64,000 bases of DNA from Amycolatopsis vastitatis (GCF_002234595.1 NZ_NMUL01000004.1:62001-126000), one strand, 5' to 3'; shown: positions 24,651 to 33,030, numbered from the stretch's first letter. Made by a program: numbers and translations. The notes: generated by a model from the letters alone, not told the origin.

Positions 24651-26302
24651 GCAACCTGCAGTGGCCCGAGCTGATCATCTTCACGATCCTGTTCGCGCTG
24701 GTCACCGTGCTCGGGTTCATGGCGTCGCGCTGGCAGCGGGGCAGCACCCTCGACCACCTGGACGAGTGGGGTCTCGGCGGCCGCAAGTTCGGCTCGTGGA
24801 TCACCTGGTTCCTGCTCGGCGGCGACCTCTACACGGCGTACACGTTCGTCGCGGTGCCCGCGCTGGTGTTCAGCGCCGGTGCGCTCGGCCTGTACGCGCT
24901 GCCGTACACGATCGTCGTCTATCCGATCGTGCTGCTTCCGGCGTTGCGGATGTGGTCGGTCTCGCGGGTGCGCGGCTACGTCACCCCGGCCGACTTCGTG
25001 CGCGGCCGCTTCGGCTCGCCGATCCTCGCGCTGCTGGTCGCGATCACCGGCATCGTCGCGACCATGCCGTACATCGCGCTGCAGCTGGTCGGCCTCGAAG
25101 CCGTGCTGCGGACGATGGGCATCAACGGCTCCGGCATCGTCGGGCACCTGCCGCTGCTGGTCGCCTTCGTCATCCTGGCCTTCTACACCTACCAGTCGGG
25201 CCTGCGGGCGCCCGCGCTGATCGCGTTCGTCAAGGACATCCTGATCTACATCGTGATCCTGGTGGCGATCATCTACCTGCCCTCGAAGCTCGGCGGCTGG
25301 TCGCACATCTTCGACGCCGCGGCGAAGAAGCTCGGCACGCCCAGCCCGGCCACCGGCAAGCCGGCCGGCTCGATCCTGCTCACGGCCAACAACCAGCTGC
25401 AGTACGCGACGCTGGCGCTGGGTTCGGCCTTGGCGCTGTTCCTCTACCCGCACTCGCTGACCAGCGTCCTGGCCTCGCGCGGGCGCAACGTCATCAAGCG
25501 GAACATGGTCGCGCTGCCGGCGTACTCGCTGGTGCTGGGCCTGCTCGCGCTGCTCGGGTACGTGGCGATCACGGCGGGCATCAAGCCGCTGACGAACGCG
25601 GCGACCGGCAAGCCGGACGGCAACACGATCGTCCCCGTGCTGTTCGACAGCCAGTTCTCGTCGTGGTTCGCCGGCATCGCGTTCGCCGCGATCGGCATCG
25701 GTGCCCTGGTGCCGGCCGCGATCATGTCGATCGCCGCGGCCAACCTGTGGACGCGCAACATCTACAAGGAGTACATCCGCAAGAACGCGACGCCACAGGA
25801 AGAAGCGAAGCAGGCGAAGCTCGCTTCGCTGGTCGTGAAGCTCGGCGCGGTCGCCGTGATCATCCTGATCGACCCGCAGTTCTCGATCGACCTGCAGCTC
25901 ATCGGCGGCGTGCTGATCCTGCAGACCCTGCCGGCGGTCGCGCTCGCGCTGTACACGCGCTGGTTCCACCGCTGGGGCCTGATCGCCGGCTGGATCGTCG
26001 GCATCGGCTGGGGCCTGATCATGCTGTACGGCATCCCCAACCCGGCCAACGGCAAGCAGCACTTCGGCGGTTCGGCGCTCGCGCTGGGCAACATGTCGAT
26101 CTTCGGCTGGCACCCGTTCTCGGGCTCGCTGGTCCAGATCTACGTCGGGTTCGTCGCCCTGATCGCCAACCTGGTGGTCGCGGTGATCGGCACGGTGATC
26201 GCGCGGCAGATGAAGGTGTTCAACGGCACCGACGACACCAACCCTGAGGACTACCACGCCGACGAGCACGACAAGGACCTGCGCCCGGTCGGCGTCCACT
26301 AA
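24647..26302 (+). CDS. mctP: Sodium:solute symporter, monocarboxylate permease MctP-like
   Basis: A 551-residue SSS-family permease with about 13 membrane segments. Landmarks are EWGLGGRKFGSWITWFLLGGDLYTAYTF near the N-terminus, VRGYVTPADFVRGRFGSP, LFLYPHSLTSVLASRG and a C-terminal hydrophilic tail. This pattern and the DUF3311 partner match actinobacterial uptake systems for acetate, lactate or pyruvate, so import of short monocarboxylates is likely. Its proximity to pckG suits use of such acids for gluconeogenesis, but they are 7 kb apart and separately transcribed. Confidence 0.87.
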   Translation: MSNLQWPELIIFTILFALVTVLGFMASRWQRGSTLDHLDEWGLGGRKFGSWITWFLLGGDLYTAYTFVAVPALVFSAGALGLYALPYTIVVYPIVLLPALRMWSVSRVRGYVTPADFVRGRFGSPILALLVAITGIVATMPYIALQLVGLEAVLRTMGINGSGIVGHLPLLVAFVILAFYTYQSGLRAPALIAFVKDILIYIVILVAIIYLPSKLGGWSHIFDAAAKKLGTPSPATGKPAGSILLTANNQLQYATLALGSALALFLYPHSLTSVLASRGRNVIKRNMVALPAYSLVLGLLALLGYVAITAGIKPLTNAATGKPDGNTIVPVLFDSQFSSWFAGIAFAAIGIGALVPAAIMSIAAANLWTRNIYKEYIRKNATPQEEAKQAKLASLVVKLGAVAVIILIDPQFSIDLQLIGGVLILQTLPAVALALYTRWFHRWGLIAGWIVGIGWGLIMLYGIPNPANGKQHFGGSALALGNMSIFGWHPFSGSLVQIYVGFVALIANLVVAVIGTVIARQMKVFNGTDDTNPEDYHADEHDKDLRPVGVH

Positions 26303-26616
26303 GGACCAGCAGGCGGCGAAGCCTCCTCGTCGGACTCCTCCGGCGAGGAGGCTTTCTTCTTGGCCACGAGTTTCCGCATGCGTCTCCACGCTGCAACGCC
26401 CAGCCAGGTACCACCACCGGACATCAGGCCGATCAACGGCGTATGCGCCATTGTCATCGCGATGCTCAGCAAGATGACGGCCACCGGCCAGAGGACGACG
26501 GAGATCAGCTGCTCCGCATGCTTGGTCCGGGTTTCGCTGTCGAGGACTTCCAAGACGGCTGCGACTGCCGAGTTGCGATCCGGTGCGGTTCCGGATCTGC
26601 GGGTGACCTTGGTCAT
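26299..26616 (-). CDS. Small membrane protein behind HNH gene, 105 aa
   Basis: Two predicted membrane helices (about residues 38-56 and 60-78) with a basic then acidic cytoplasmic tail ending in PPAGP. Family not recognised. It starts with a 4-base overlap on the HNH gene, so the two are one unit, and converges on mctP with a 4-base overlap. Pairing of a nuclease-like and a membrane protein invites a defence role, but that is speculative. Confidence 0.7.
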   Translation of the reverse strand: MTKVTRRSGTAPDRNSAVAAVLEVLDSETRTKHAEQLISVVLWPVAVILLSIAMTMAHTPLIGLMSGGGTWLGVAAWRRMRKLVAKKKASSPEESDEEASPPAGP

Positions 26617-27344
26617 CGCGCGACCAGGTCTGCCAGCCGGCTCTTGAGAGCCTCACGCTGGTCGGCCGGAAGCCGCCATGCCGCCGCGAACGCCTGCTCA
26701 GCGGGCGTCAGGTCACGCCTTCCTTTCACCAACCACGCCAGAACTCGAACGCGATCTCGTTCTGGCAAGGCTTCGATCGCACGCCAAACCTGTTCCGGCT
26801 GGAGGTCCCTCCGCATCGGACTCAGCTGGCTGCACCGCACGCACTCCGTGACAAGATTCGATTCGGTGTCACCCCCACCGTCTCTGCGAGCGACGAGGTG
26901 GTTGACGACAAGACGTGCGGGCGCGGCGTGCGGGTCTTCTGGGTAAAGCTCGCCTGCTCCTACCCCGCAACGCACGCAACGGTAACCATCCCGCTCGAGC
27001 ACGTGGTTGCGCGTTGCGCTGGTCAGGAGGCGTAGACCGGCCGAGCGGAACGTCTTGTCCCAAACGGGGTCGCCGCGGCGTACGAATCTGAGTTCCTGGG
27101 GCGCCAGGGCGGAGTCGTCGCGCGACGACGTGAGAACCCAGCCGGCGCCACGGAGGTCGCGAAGGCGACGAGCGGGCTCGGAAATTTCCGGCATCGCGTC
27201 CCGCAGGTCCGCGAGGGAGAAGGTGTTCCCTTCACCGACTTCCGCCGCGAGCCACAACGCGATACGGACTCGGCTCCCGAGGTGGGGACTGCGCCATTCG
27301 GGCAGCTCTTGTGCCGGGTCGGCATCTGTCGAGTGGCCAGGCAA
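26613..27344 (-). CDS. HNH-endonuclease-domain protein with winged-helix N-terminus
   Basis: A 243-residue protein. Residues 1-85 look like a winged helix (FSLADLRDAMPEISEPARRLRDL, GWVLTS). Residues 105-175 form a zinc-type HNH module: HVLERDGYRCVRCG, then VNHLVARRDGGGDTESNLVTECVRCS with the second C-x-x-C, the H and N of the beta-beta-alpha-metal fold. The start is a TTG, supported by GAGGAGAGACAG right before it. Codon use is a little more A/T-rich than neighbours. Could be a homing-type, restriction or defence nuclease. A short membrane protein is coupled behind it. Confidence 0.75.
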   Translation of the reverse strand: MPGHSTDADPAQELPEWRSPHLGSRVRIALWLAAEVGEGNTFSLADLRDAMPEISEPARRLRDLRGAGWVLTSSRDDSALAPQELRFVRRGDPVWDKTFRSAGLRLLTSATRNHVLERDGYRCVRCGVGAGELYPEDPHAAPARLVVNHLVARRDGGGDTESNLVTECVRCSQLSPMRRDLQPEQVWRAIEALPERDRVRVLAWLVKGRRDLTPAEQAFAAAWRLPADQREALKSRLADLVAR

Positions 27345-27422
27345 CTGTCTCTCCTCGTGTTCGAGGTTCCGGAGAGTACCTACCTTACTTGCCGAATCGG
27401 CGGTCCGGCAAGTAGCGGCAAG

Positions 27423-28040
27423 CTAAGCGACTGTGGCGCGTTCGTCGTGACGCGTGATCAGGGCGCGCGAAACGAGGAAGAGCACCAGGCCGTTGAGCAG
27501 GTGCCAGAGGAAGTGCGTGCCGACCGGGACGTAGTCGCAGACGTCCCGGTCGAGCGTGCGCAGGGAAAGGGAAAGCGCGAATACCGCACCCGCGATGGCG
27601 TAGTGGGTCCAGTAGGCGTCGCGGGCGAAGCCGAGTATCGCGGCGAAGGCGAACAGCCCGATCAGCGCGGAGAGGTAGAGCCCGCCGCCCAGCAGTGCGG
27701 TGACCACGGTCAGCGCGAGGAACGCCGGTGCGGCGAGCCACGCGTGCCGCCAACCGAAGAACACGCGCGGGAACAGCACGGCGTACACGAGTGCGAACAC
27801 GAGAATGGCCACCGAATCCGCGACGGCGGCCCAGCGGGTCGCGAGCAGGTGGAACGCCGTGCCGGCGACGAAAACCAGGCCGATCGACGCGGCGAGCAAC
27901 CGCCCGGCCCGGTCGCCCTCGGCGAGTCGCCAGACCAGCACGGCGGCCACGAGGAACGCGAGGTTGCTCAGGCTGTTGACCGGCTCACCCCAGAGCCCGG
28001 GCCCGACACGTTCGCAGTACCCGTCGACGTAGTCCGTCAC
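27423..28040 (-). CDS. Ceramidase-family (CREST) membrane protein
   Basis: About seven membrane segments in 205 residues. The family hallmarks are visible: D-x-Y-C-E-R at the N-terminus (DGYCERVGPGLWGEPVNSLSNLAF), G-T-A-F-H-L-x-A-T (first histidine, SxxxH-like region), D-S-V-A-I and P-V-G-T-H-F-L-W-H near the C-terminus, giving the metal-binding Asp and His set of alkaline ceramidases and CREST hydrolases. I choose the GTG at 28040; a TTG four codons upstream is possible. Bacterial members are of unknown substrate; lipid amide or ester hydrolysis is plausible. Confidence 0.8.
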   Translation of the reverse strand: MTDYVDGYCERVGPGLWGEPVNSLSNLAFLVAAVLVWRLAEGDRAGRLLAASIGLVFVAGTAFHLLATRWAAVADSVAILVFALVYAVLFPRVFFGWRHAWLAAPAFLALTVVTALLGGGLYLSALIGLFAFAAILGFARDAYWTHYAIAGAVFALSLSLRTLDRDVCDYVPVGTHFLWHLLNGLVLFLVSRALITRHDERATVA

Positions 28041-28072
28041 GCTGCCACCCAACCACGGCTAGCGTGAAACCC

Positions 28073-28642
28073 ATGAGCGACGCGGTGAGCCGGTTCCCGG
28101 TCACGGAACTCGAAGACCTACCCGACGACCTGCGCGAGCGCGTCGGCGTGATCGCGGAGAAGTCCGGGTTCGTGCCGAACATCTTCCGCGCGCTCGGTCA
28201 CCGCCCCGCCGAGCTGCGCGCCTTCCTCGACTACCACGACGCTCTGATGGAACGCACCGGCGGACTCAGCAAGGCCGAGCGCGAACTGGTCGTCGTCGCC
28301 ACCTCCGGGGCCAACCACTGCACCTACTGCGTCGTCGCGCACGGGGCCATCCTGCGCATCCGCGCCAAGGACCCCGAGCTCGCCGATCGCGTGTCGAGCA
28401 ACCCGTGGCAGGTCGAACTCGACGAACGCGGCCGGGCGATCGTCGACCTCGCGCTGGCCCTCGCCCAGGACTCCGCGCTCTTCGGCGAAGGCGACATCGA
28501 AGCCGCGCGCAACGTCGGCCTCACCGACGACGAGATTTGGGACGTCGGCGCGATCACGGCGTTGTTCGCGCTGTCGAACCGGCTCGCGCACCTGACCGCG
28601 CTGCGCCCGAACCCGGAGTTCTTCCTGCTCGGCCGCCGCTAG
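28073..28642 (+). CDS. Peroxidase-related / AhpD-like carboxymuconolactone decarboxylase-fold protein
   Basis: A 189-residue CMD-fold protein with the redox C-x-x-C and proton-relay histidine in NHCTYCVVAHG (about residues 81-91) and the upstream E-R-E-L-V-V-V. It matches the uncharacterised peroxidase-related family (TIGR01926 type), in which the thiols reduce peroxides. ATG at 28073; an in-frame GTG lies three codons before. It is divergent from the ceramidase-like gene by 32 bases, so the two may share a control region. Confidence 0.88.
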   Translation: MSDAVSRFPVTELEDLPDDLRERVGVIAEKSGFVPNIFRALGHRPAELRAFLDYHDALMERTGGLSKAERELVVVATSGANHCTYCVVAHGAILRIRAKDPELADRVSSNPWQVELDERGRAIVDLALALAQDSALFGEGDIEAARNVGLTDDEIWDVGAITALFALSNRLAHLTALRPNPEFFLLGRR

Positions 28643-29568
28643 AACGCCAGGCGCCAGAACTGGCGGGTCAGCGCCGGCCCGAAGCCGTCGTCCGGTTCTT
28701 CCGCGACGAGTTCGAACCCCCTCGTGCGGTAGAGAGCGTGCGCGGCGGTGAGCACTGACATCGTCCACAGCTCCATCGCCCGGTAGCCGTGTGCCCTGGC
28801 GAACTCGACGCACTCCGCCACCAGCCGCTTGCCCACGCCGTGGCCGCGGGCCGACGGCTCGAGCAGCAGCAGCCGCAGCTGGGCCGTGTGCTCGCCGGAA
28901 CCCCGGCCGCAGCCGATGCTGCCGACGCGTTCGCCGTCGAGTTCGGCGATCCAGAACGCCTGCCGCGGATCGTCGTGGCTCTCCGCGAAGCCGGCGACGG
29001 CGCGGGCGACCAGAGCTTCGAACCGCGCGTCGAAGCCGTACTCGCGGGCGTACAGCGCACCGTGACGTTCCACCACCCATCCGAAGTCACCCGGTCGTGG
29101 CGGTCGGAGGACGAGGGCAGGATCGCGACGGCGGTCGCCGACCAGGTCGCCGATCGTGCGCATCGCGGTCAGCAGGCGCTGCTGGTCTTCGTCGGCGAAG
29201 CGGCGCAACAGCCCGGCGATCTGCTCAGTGGACCGCCGGTTGAGCACGGCGAACGCGTCCCGGCCCGCCGCGGTCGGGCGCACGAGCTGACGGCGGGCGT
29301 CCTCATCGGACCGTTCGCGCACGATCAGCCCGCGTGCTTCGAGACGCGTGAGCAGCCTGCTGGCGTACCCCGCGTCGAGGTCGAGGCGCTTGCGCAGATC
29401 GGTCACCGGCAGGGGGTCCTGGTGGGCGAGCTCGAAGAGTACGCGTGCTTCCGGGAGCGAGTACTCCGCGTCCGCCGGTCCTTCGTCGAGTACGCCGATC
29501 ACTCCGGTGTAGAGCCGGTTGAAGGCGCGGACCGCGGAAACGCGGTCGGCCAGCTGTACCTCGTTCAT
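28639..29568 (-). CDS. MarR-type regulator fused to GNAT acetyltransferase
   Basis: A 309-residue two-domain protein. Residues 1-150 are a MarR winged helix (VRAFNRLYTGVIGVL, LPVTDLRKRLDLDAGYASRLLTRLEARGLIVRERS). Residues 155-309 are a GNAT N-acetyltransferase with the acetyl-CoA loop P-S-A-R-G-H-G-V-G-K-R-L. Such fusions occur in actinomycetes and may couple sensing of a small molecule to its acetylation. ATG at 29568 with GAGGTGG before it; an inverted repeat lies 21 bases upstream. Confidence 0.93.
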   Translation of the reverse strand: MNEVQLADRVSAVRAFNRLYTGVIGVLDEGPADAEYSLPEARVLFELAHQDPLPVTDLRKRLDLDAGYASRLLTRLEARGLIVRERSDEDARRQLVRPTAAGRDAFAVLNRRSTEQIAGLLRRFADEDQQRLLTAMRTIGDLVGDRRRDPALVLRPPRPGDFGWVVERHGALYAREYGFDARFEALVARAVAGFAESHDDPRQAFWIAELDGERVGSIGCGRGSGEHTAQLRLLLLEPSARGHGVGKRLVAECVEFARAHGYRAMELWTMSVLTAAHALYRTRGFELVAEEPDDGFGPALTRQFWRLAF

Positions 29569-29588
29569 TGACCACCTCAACAAACTCG

Positions 29589-29601
29589 TTGACGAAGTCA
29601 A
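29589..29601. promoter_or_regulatory. Candidate MarR operator
   Basis: TTGAC-GAA-GTCAA inverted repeat 21 bases before the start of the MarR-GNAT gene, consistent with autoregulation. Confidence 0.4.
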
Positions 29602-29645
29602 AGATTACTGCGGAATCCGGCGGTGGCAAGGTCCGGATATGGGAA

Positions 29646-29690
29646 ACCCCGCGATGCTGCCAGGTCGGGGGTCCGCCAGCATCACGGGGT
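29646..29690 (-). terminator. Hairpin after the 49-aa gene
   Basis: Arms ACCCCGCGATGCTG (29646-29659) and CAGCATCACGGGGT (29677-29690) pair with one mismatch. On the minus strand the stem is followed by TTTCCC. It would end transcripts of the small gene at 29785-29934 before the MarR gene. Confidence 0.55.
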
Positions 29691-29784
29691 CGTACGGGGT
29701 ATCGACGCCACCTTGCGTGGCGTTACATCGTGAGCATCATGTGGTCTAGGTCACTCGAATGGGCGACCACCACGGGGTGAGAGA

Positions 29785-29934
29785 TCAGCGCATGTAGGCC
29801 GAGCGAGCCTGCGCGATCGCGATGAGTTCCTGACGGACCGTCGCGGTGGCGGCGGTGTCGATCGCCCGGTTCAGCGCCCGGCGAGTGCGAACCTCGGCGC
29901 GACGGGCACGGAGCTTGGCGGCGATGTTGTTCAT
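29785..29934 (-). CDS. Small basic protein, 49 aa
   Basis: Short reading frame of 49 codons: MNNIAAKLRARRAEVRTRRA, an alanine-rich middle and a terminal QARSAYMR. Basic, helical, no signal peptide. Similar short proteins are widespread in actinomycete genomes as hypotheticals. A ribosome site GAAGGGGA lies about 12 bases upstream and a plausible promoter at 29979-30008. Function unknown. The codon-level coherence, promoter and terminator support it as a real gene. Confidence 0.65.
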   Translation of the reverse strand: MNNIAAKLRARRAEVRTRRALNRAIDTAATATVRQELIAIAQARSAYMR

Positions 29935-29978
29935 CGGTTTCTGCATCCCCTTCGAGGGTCTTGGTGGCTTGTAGGTCT

Positions 29979-30008
29979 AGTATGCGCCTTTTTTCACAAG
30001 GATGCCAA
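29979..30008 (-). promoter_or_regulatory. Promoter of the 49-aa gene
   Basis: Minus strand: -35 TTGGCA (30003-30008), 18-nt spacer, -10 CATACT (29979-29984), about 45 bases before the start codon. Confidence 0.45.
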
Positions 30009-30034
30009 TGAATATCCGGTGATGTGGCGCACTC

Positions 30035-30051
30035 GCCGATGAATCATCGGC
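30035..30051. promoter_or_regulatory. Palindrome GCCGATG-AAT-CATCGGC
   Basis: Perfect 7-bp arms with a 3-bp centre, upstream of the small-gene promoter. The gap 29935-30194 is A/T-rich for this genome and also holds GTAAATA/TATTTAC arms near 30133-30159. Confidence 0.4.
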
Positions 30052-30194
30052 AAACATGGGTATGGGCCGGAGAGATCGGGGGTGGCGGTGGTCACGGCGA
30101 AGCAACCCGCTACTTTCGTCTAACGATCTCTAGTAAATAAGCTAGAAAAGGCTATTTACGCCGATAAGCCGCGAGAGAGCCGGAAAAGCGCAGG

Positions 30195-31385
30195 TCAGTC
30201 GCGACCGAGCAGGTAGTGGCCGAAGTGCGGGACGGTGAAGGCGATCTGTCCCCTCTCGGCGGAGTAGACGAGGCCCTTCTTCATCAGGCTGTCGCGCGCT
30301 GGCGACAGGGACGACGGCTTCCGCCCGAGGAAGACGGCGACGTCGGCGGTACCCGCGGGCTCGTCGCGGCCCTGGGTCAGCGACGCCATCGCCTGCAGGT
30401 ACTCGCGCTCGGCCGGCGTCGCGCGCTCGTAGCGCGAACCGAAGAAGCCGACAGCCAGCTCCGACTCCGCTTCGGGCGCGGCTACCTGGACGTCCTTGAC
30501 CGTGATCGGATCGGACGGCGCCGCGTCCCAGGCCGCCTTGCTGTAGGCCTGGATGAAGTAGGGGTAGCCGCCGGAGGCGTCGAAGAGCGCGTCGAGGGCT
30601 TCCGGCTCGATGCCGGCGTCCTCGCGCTCGATCGGCGCCATCACGGCGAAGTCGGCGTCCTCGCGGTTGAGCCGGTCGATGCGCGCGTACCGGAAGAGCC
30701 GCTCGGAGTAGGACTTCGACGCCGACAGCACGGCGGGCAGGTGCGGCAACCCGGCGCCGACGACGACGAGCGGCGCCCCGGACTGGGACAGCTCGTGGCA
30801 GGCCGCGCACAACGCCGAGACGTCGTCCGGCTGCAGGTCCTGCATTTCGTCGATGAGCAGCGCGACGCCGGTACCGACGTCCGCGGCCAGCTCGGCGACG
30901 TCGGTGAAGAGCTCGACGAGGTCGATCTCGATGTCCCCGGAGTCGGCCCGCCCCTGCGCGGCGGGCACGTCGATGCCCGGCTGCCAGCGGTCCCGCAGCT
31001 TGGCGTCGGCCTTGTTGGCCCGCAGCGCGAACGCCTTGAGCACCCCGAGCACCTCTTCGACCCGGTCCGGCGCCCGATGCCGCACGGCAAGGTCCCGGAT
31101 GGCCCGGTGCAACGCGGCCGACAGCGGCCGCCGCAGCTCGGCGTCCGGCCGGGCCTCGATCTTCCCGGCGCCCCACTTGTGCCGCACGGCCATCGCCCGC
31201 AGCTCCCCGAGGAGCACGGTCTTGCCGACGCCGCGGAGCCCGGTGAGGACGAGACTGCGTTCGGGTCTCCCCCGCGCCACCCGCTCCAGCACCACTTCGA
31301 AGGCCTTGAGCTCACGCTCGCGCCCGGCCAGCTCGGGCGGCCGCTGCCCGGCGCCCGGCGCGAAGGGGTTGCGGATGGGGTCCAC
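30195..31385 (-). CDS. AAA-family ATPase (Orc1/Cdc6-like architecture)
   Basis: A 396-residue P-loop protein: Walker A TGLRGVGKTVLL (about residue 48), Walker B ALLIDEMQDL (about 185), sensor region GAGLPHLPAVLS, and a C-terminal winged helix (about 320-390, FLGRKPSSLSPARDSLMKKGLV). This layout resembles archaeal Orc1/Cdc6 and STAND-type ATPases that actinomycetes carry as single genes. GTG start. No toxin, nuclease or protease partner is adjacent. A role in DNA-associated regulation or defence is possible. Confidence 0.8.
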   Translation of the reverse strand: MDPIRNPFAPGAGQRPPELAGRERELKAFEVVLERVARGRPERSLVLTGLRGVGKTVLLGELRAMAVRHKWGAGKIEARPDAELRRPLSAALHRAIRDLAVRHRAPDRVEEVLGVLKAFALRANKADAKLRDRWQPGIDVPAAQGRADSGDIEIDLVELFTDVAELAADVGTGVALLIDEMQDLQPDDVSALCAACHELSQSGAPLVVVGAGLPHLPAVLSASKSYSERLFRYARIDRLNREDADFAVMAPIEREDAGIEPEALDALFDASGGYPYFIQAYSKAAWDAAPSDPITVKDVQVAAPEAESELAVGFFGSRYERATPAEREYLQAMASLTQGRDEPAGTADVAVFLGRKPSSLSPARDSLMKKGLVYSAERGQIAFTVPHFGHYLLGRD

Positions 31386-31548
31386 TCTGCCAAGTTATCG
31401 GCGTATCTAGCGCGAGCCCGATATTCCGCCATAGACGGCTAGCGCGTGTCGCCGAGGTTCGACCGGATGGCCGTACATAGAGACGAACAGGTCTGCAGCC
31501 CTGCTCGTCCCTACCCCCAGTGCGCTCTTACGACGCGTCACTGGTCGG

Positions 31549-32289
31549 TCAGGTTCCGTCCGCGTAGATCTTCATCGCGTCCCGGATGAATTCCGCGGTC
31601 CCGGCGCCGTGTGTCTCGTCGTACTTCCCGTAGCGCGGGTCGTCGACGTACAGCTGTCCCAGGCCTGCGAAGTAGCTCTTCGAGACCGTCGAGACCGGGC
31701 CGAGCAGCCACTCGTGCAGCCGTCGCGTGATCGCCTGGACCTCGTCGGAATCGACGGGGTGCCCCGCCGCGCGGGCCGTGCCGAACGCCGCCGCGATGTC
31801 CCGCTGCTCCTGCTGATGGGCCTCCTTCTCCGAGGCCGACAGCGAGCGCCACCACTGGTCACCGCGCTGGTACGCCGAAGCGCCCCAGCGCTCGGTGACC
31901 TCCTTCTCGTACTTCGTGTGGTCGAAGCCGTCGAAGACTTCTTGTGCCATCAGTCGTTCACCTCCCTTCAGTTTCCGGAGCGTCGTGCGGACCGACTCGA
32001 TCTGCCGCCCGATCCGCCGCTGCTCCCCTTCGAGCAGCTCCAGGTGGGTCTCGAGTGCGGCGACGCTGTCGCGCTGCCCCTCGAGCACCTCGGCGATGGC
32101 CGGCAGCCCGAGGCCGAGCTCGCGCAGCAGCAGGATCCGCTGCAGCCGGACGAGTGCCTGCTCGTCGTAGTAGCGGTAGCCGTTGCTGCCGATCCGGCTG
32201 GGCTCGAGCAGGCCGACCGCGCCGTAGTGGCGCAGCGTCCGGCTCGTGGTCCCCGCCGAGCGGGCGATGTCCTGGATCGACCACTCCAT
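31549..32289 (-). CDS. MerR-family regulator with TipAS-like ligand domain
   Basis: A 246-residue TipAL-type protein. The MerR winged helix covers residues 1-70 (WSIQDIARSAGTTSRTLRHYG, GYRYYDEQALVRLQRILLLRELG), a coiled coil follows to about 115, and residues 120-246 form a TipAS-type domain (F-D-H-T-K-Y-E-K-E-V-x-E-R-W-G), which binds thiopeptide-like or other multidrug ligands. The ATG at 32289 sits directly at the expected transcription start of a canonical MerR promoter, so the mRNA is probably leaderless and autoregulated. Confidence 0.92.
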   Translation of the reverse strand: MEWSIQDIARSAGTTSRTLRHYGAVGLLEPSRIGSNGYRYYDEQALVRLQRILLLRELGLGLPAIAEVLEGQRDSVAALETHLELLEGEQRRIGRQIESVRTTLRKLKGGERLMAQEVFDGFDHTKYEKEVTERWGASAYQRGDQWWRSLSASEKEAHQQEQRDIAAAFGTARAAGHPVDSDEVQAITRRLHEWLLGPVSTVSKSYFAGLGQLYVDDPRYGKYDETHGAGTAEFIRDAMKIYADGT

Positions 32290-32296
32290 GGCTTCG

Positions 32297-32327
32297 ACGA
32301 TAGAAGTTGACGCAACGTCAAGGTCAA
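32297..32327 (-). promoter_or_regulatory. MerR-type promoter, 19-bp spacer with operator
   Basis: Minus strand: -35 TTGACC (32322-32327), 19-bp spacer, -10 TATCGT (32297-32302). The spacer holds the dyad TTGACG-TTG-CGTCAA (32307-32321). Seven bases separate -10 from the ATG. Confidence 0.75.
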
Positions 32328-32460
32328 CCGCTAACACTTTCTAGCCTTCTCTAGTGTTCAGCCGATATTCGCGCAGAAACACCGATGAGGATTCGAGCCC
32401 GGGCCGAGCGGGCATCCACGGAGTAGGTTCGACCAGGCAGCGGCCCGTACGAGGAAGGCT

Positions 32461-33018
32461 ATGACCGTGATACTCCGTCGAGTGGCACGTCCCCTGCTCG
32501 CCACGATCTTCGTGACCGGCGGGATCAATGCGCTGAGGCAGGCCGAGGGGCACGCGAAGGCGGCGGAACCGTTCCTCAACGGCGCGTTCGAGAAGTTCGG
32601 CGACGTCGTGCCGGAGCAGGTTCCGCGTGACCCGGTGACGCTCGTCCGGATCGACGCCGCCGTGAAGATCGGCGCCGGTCTCGCGCTCGCGTCCGGAAAG
32701 GCGCCGCGGCTGGCGGCGGGGCTGCTGCTCGGCAGCCTGGTGCCGACCACGCTCGCGACGCACAGCTTCTGGACCCTGCAGGACCCGGGTGAGCGTCAGC
32801 AGCAGCAGGTCCAGTTCTTCAAGAACGCGAGCCTGGCCGGTGGCCTGCTGCTCGCCGTCGCCGACACGCACGGGAAGCCGTCGGCGGCTTGGCGGGCGCG
32901 GAACGCGGCGAAGGACGTCGGCCACACCGCCGAGAAGCTGGGCCGCAAGGCCGAGAAGCGCGCAAGGAAGCGCGCGAAGAAGCTCGCGAAGCGGGCCAAC
33001 AAGGCGCTGCCCAACTGA
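32461..33018 (+). CDS. DoxX-family membrane protein
   Basis: A 185-residue protein with four hydrophobic segments in the first 130 residues and a highly basic tail of some 50 residues rich in Lys, Arg and Ala (RKAEKRARKRAKKLAK). The N-terminal region (ATIFVTGGINAL, VRIDAAVKIGAGLALA, FWTLQDP) matches DoxX/DoxD-like proteins, some of which help redox homeostasis with superoxide dismutase. The long basic tail is unusual and could bind nucleic acid or lipid head groups. Confidence 0.85.
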   Translation: MTVILRRVARPLLATIFVTGGINALRQAEGHAKAAEPFLNGAFEKFGDVVPEQVPRDPVTLVRIDAAVKIGAGLALASGKAPRLAAGLLLGSLVPTTLATHSFWTLQDPGERQQQQVQFFKNASLAGGLLLAVADTHGKPSAAWRARNAAKDVGHTAEKLGRKAEKRARKRAKKLAKRANKALPN

Positions 33019-33030
33019 GGACGCGAAACA

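Noticed and set aside
29700..29780. Short plus-strand frame of about 70 codons (29568-29780)
   Set aside because: It crosses the operator and hairpin region without a ribosome site or coherent composition.
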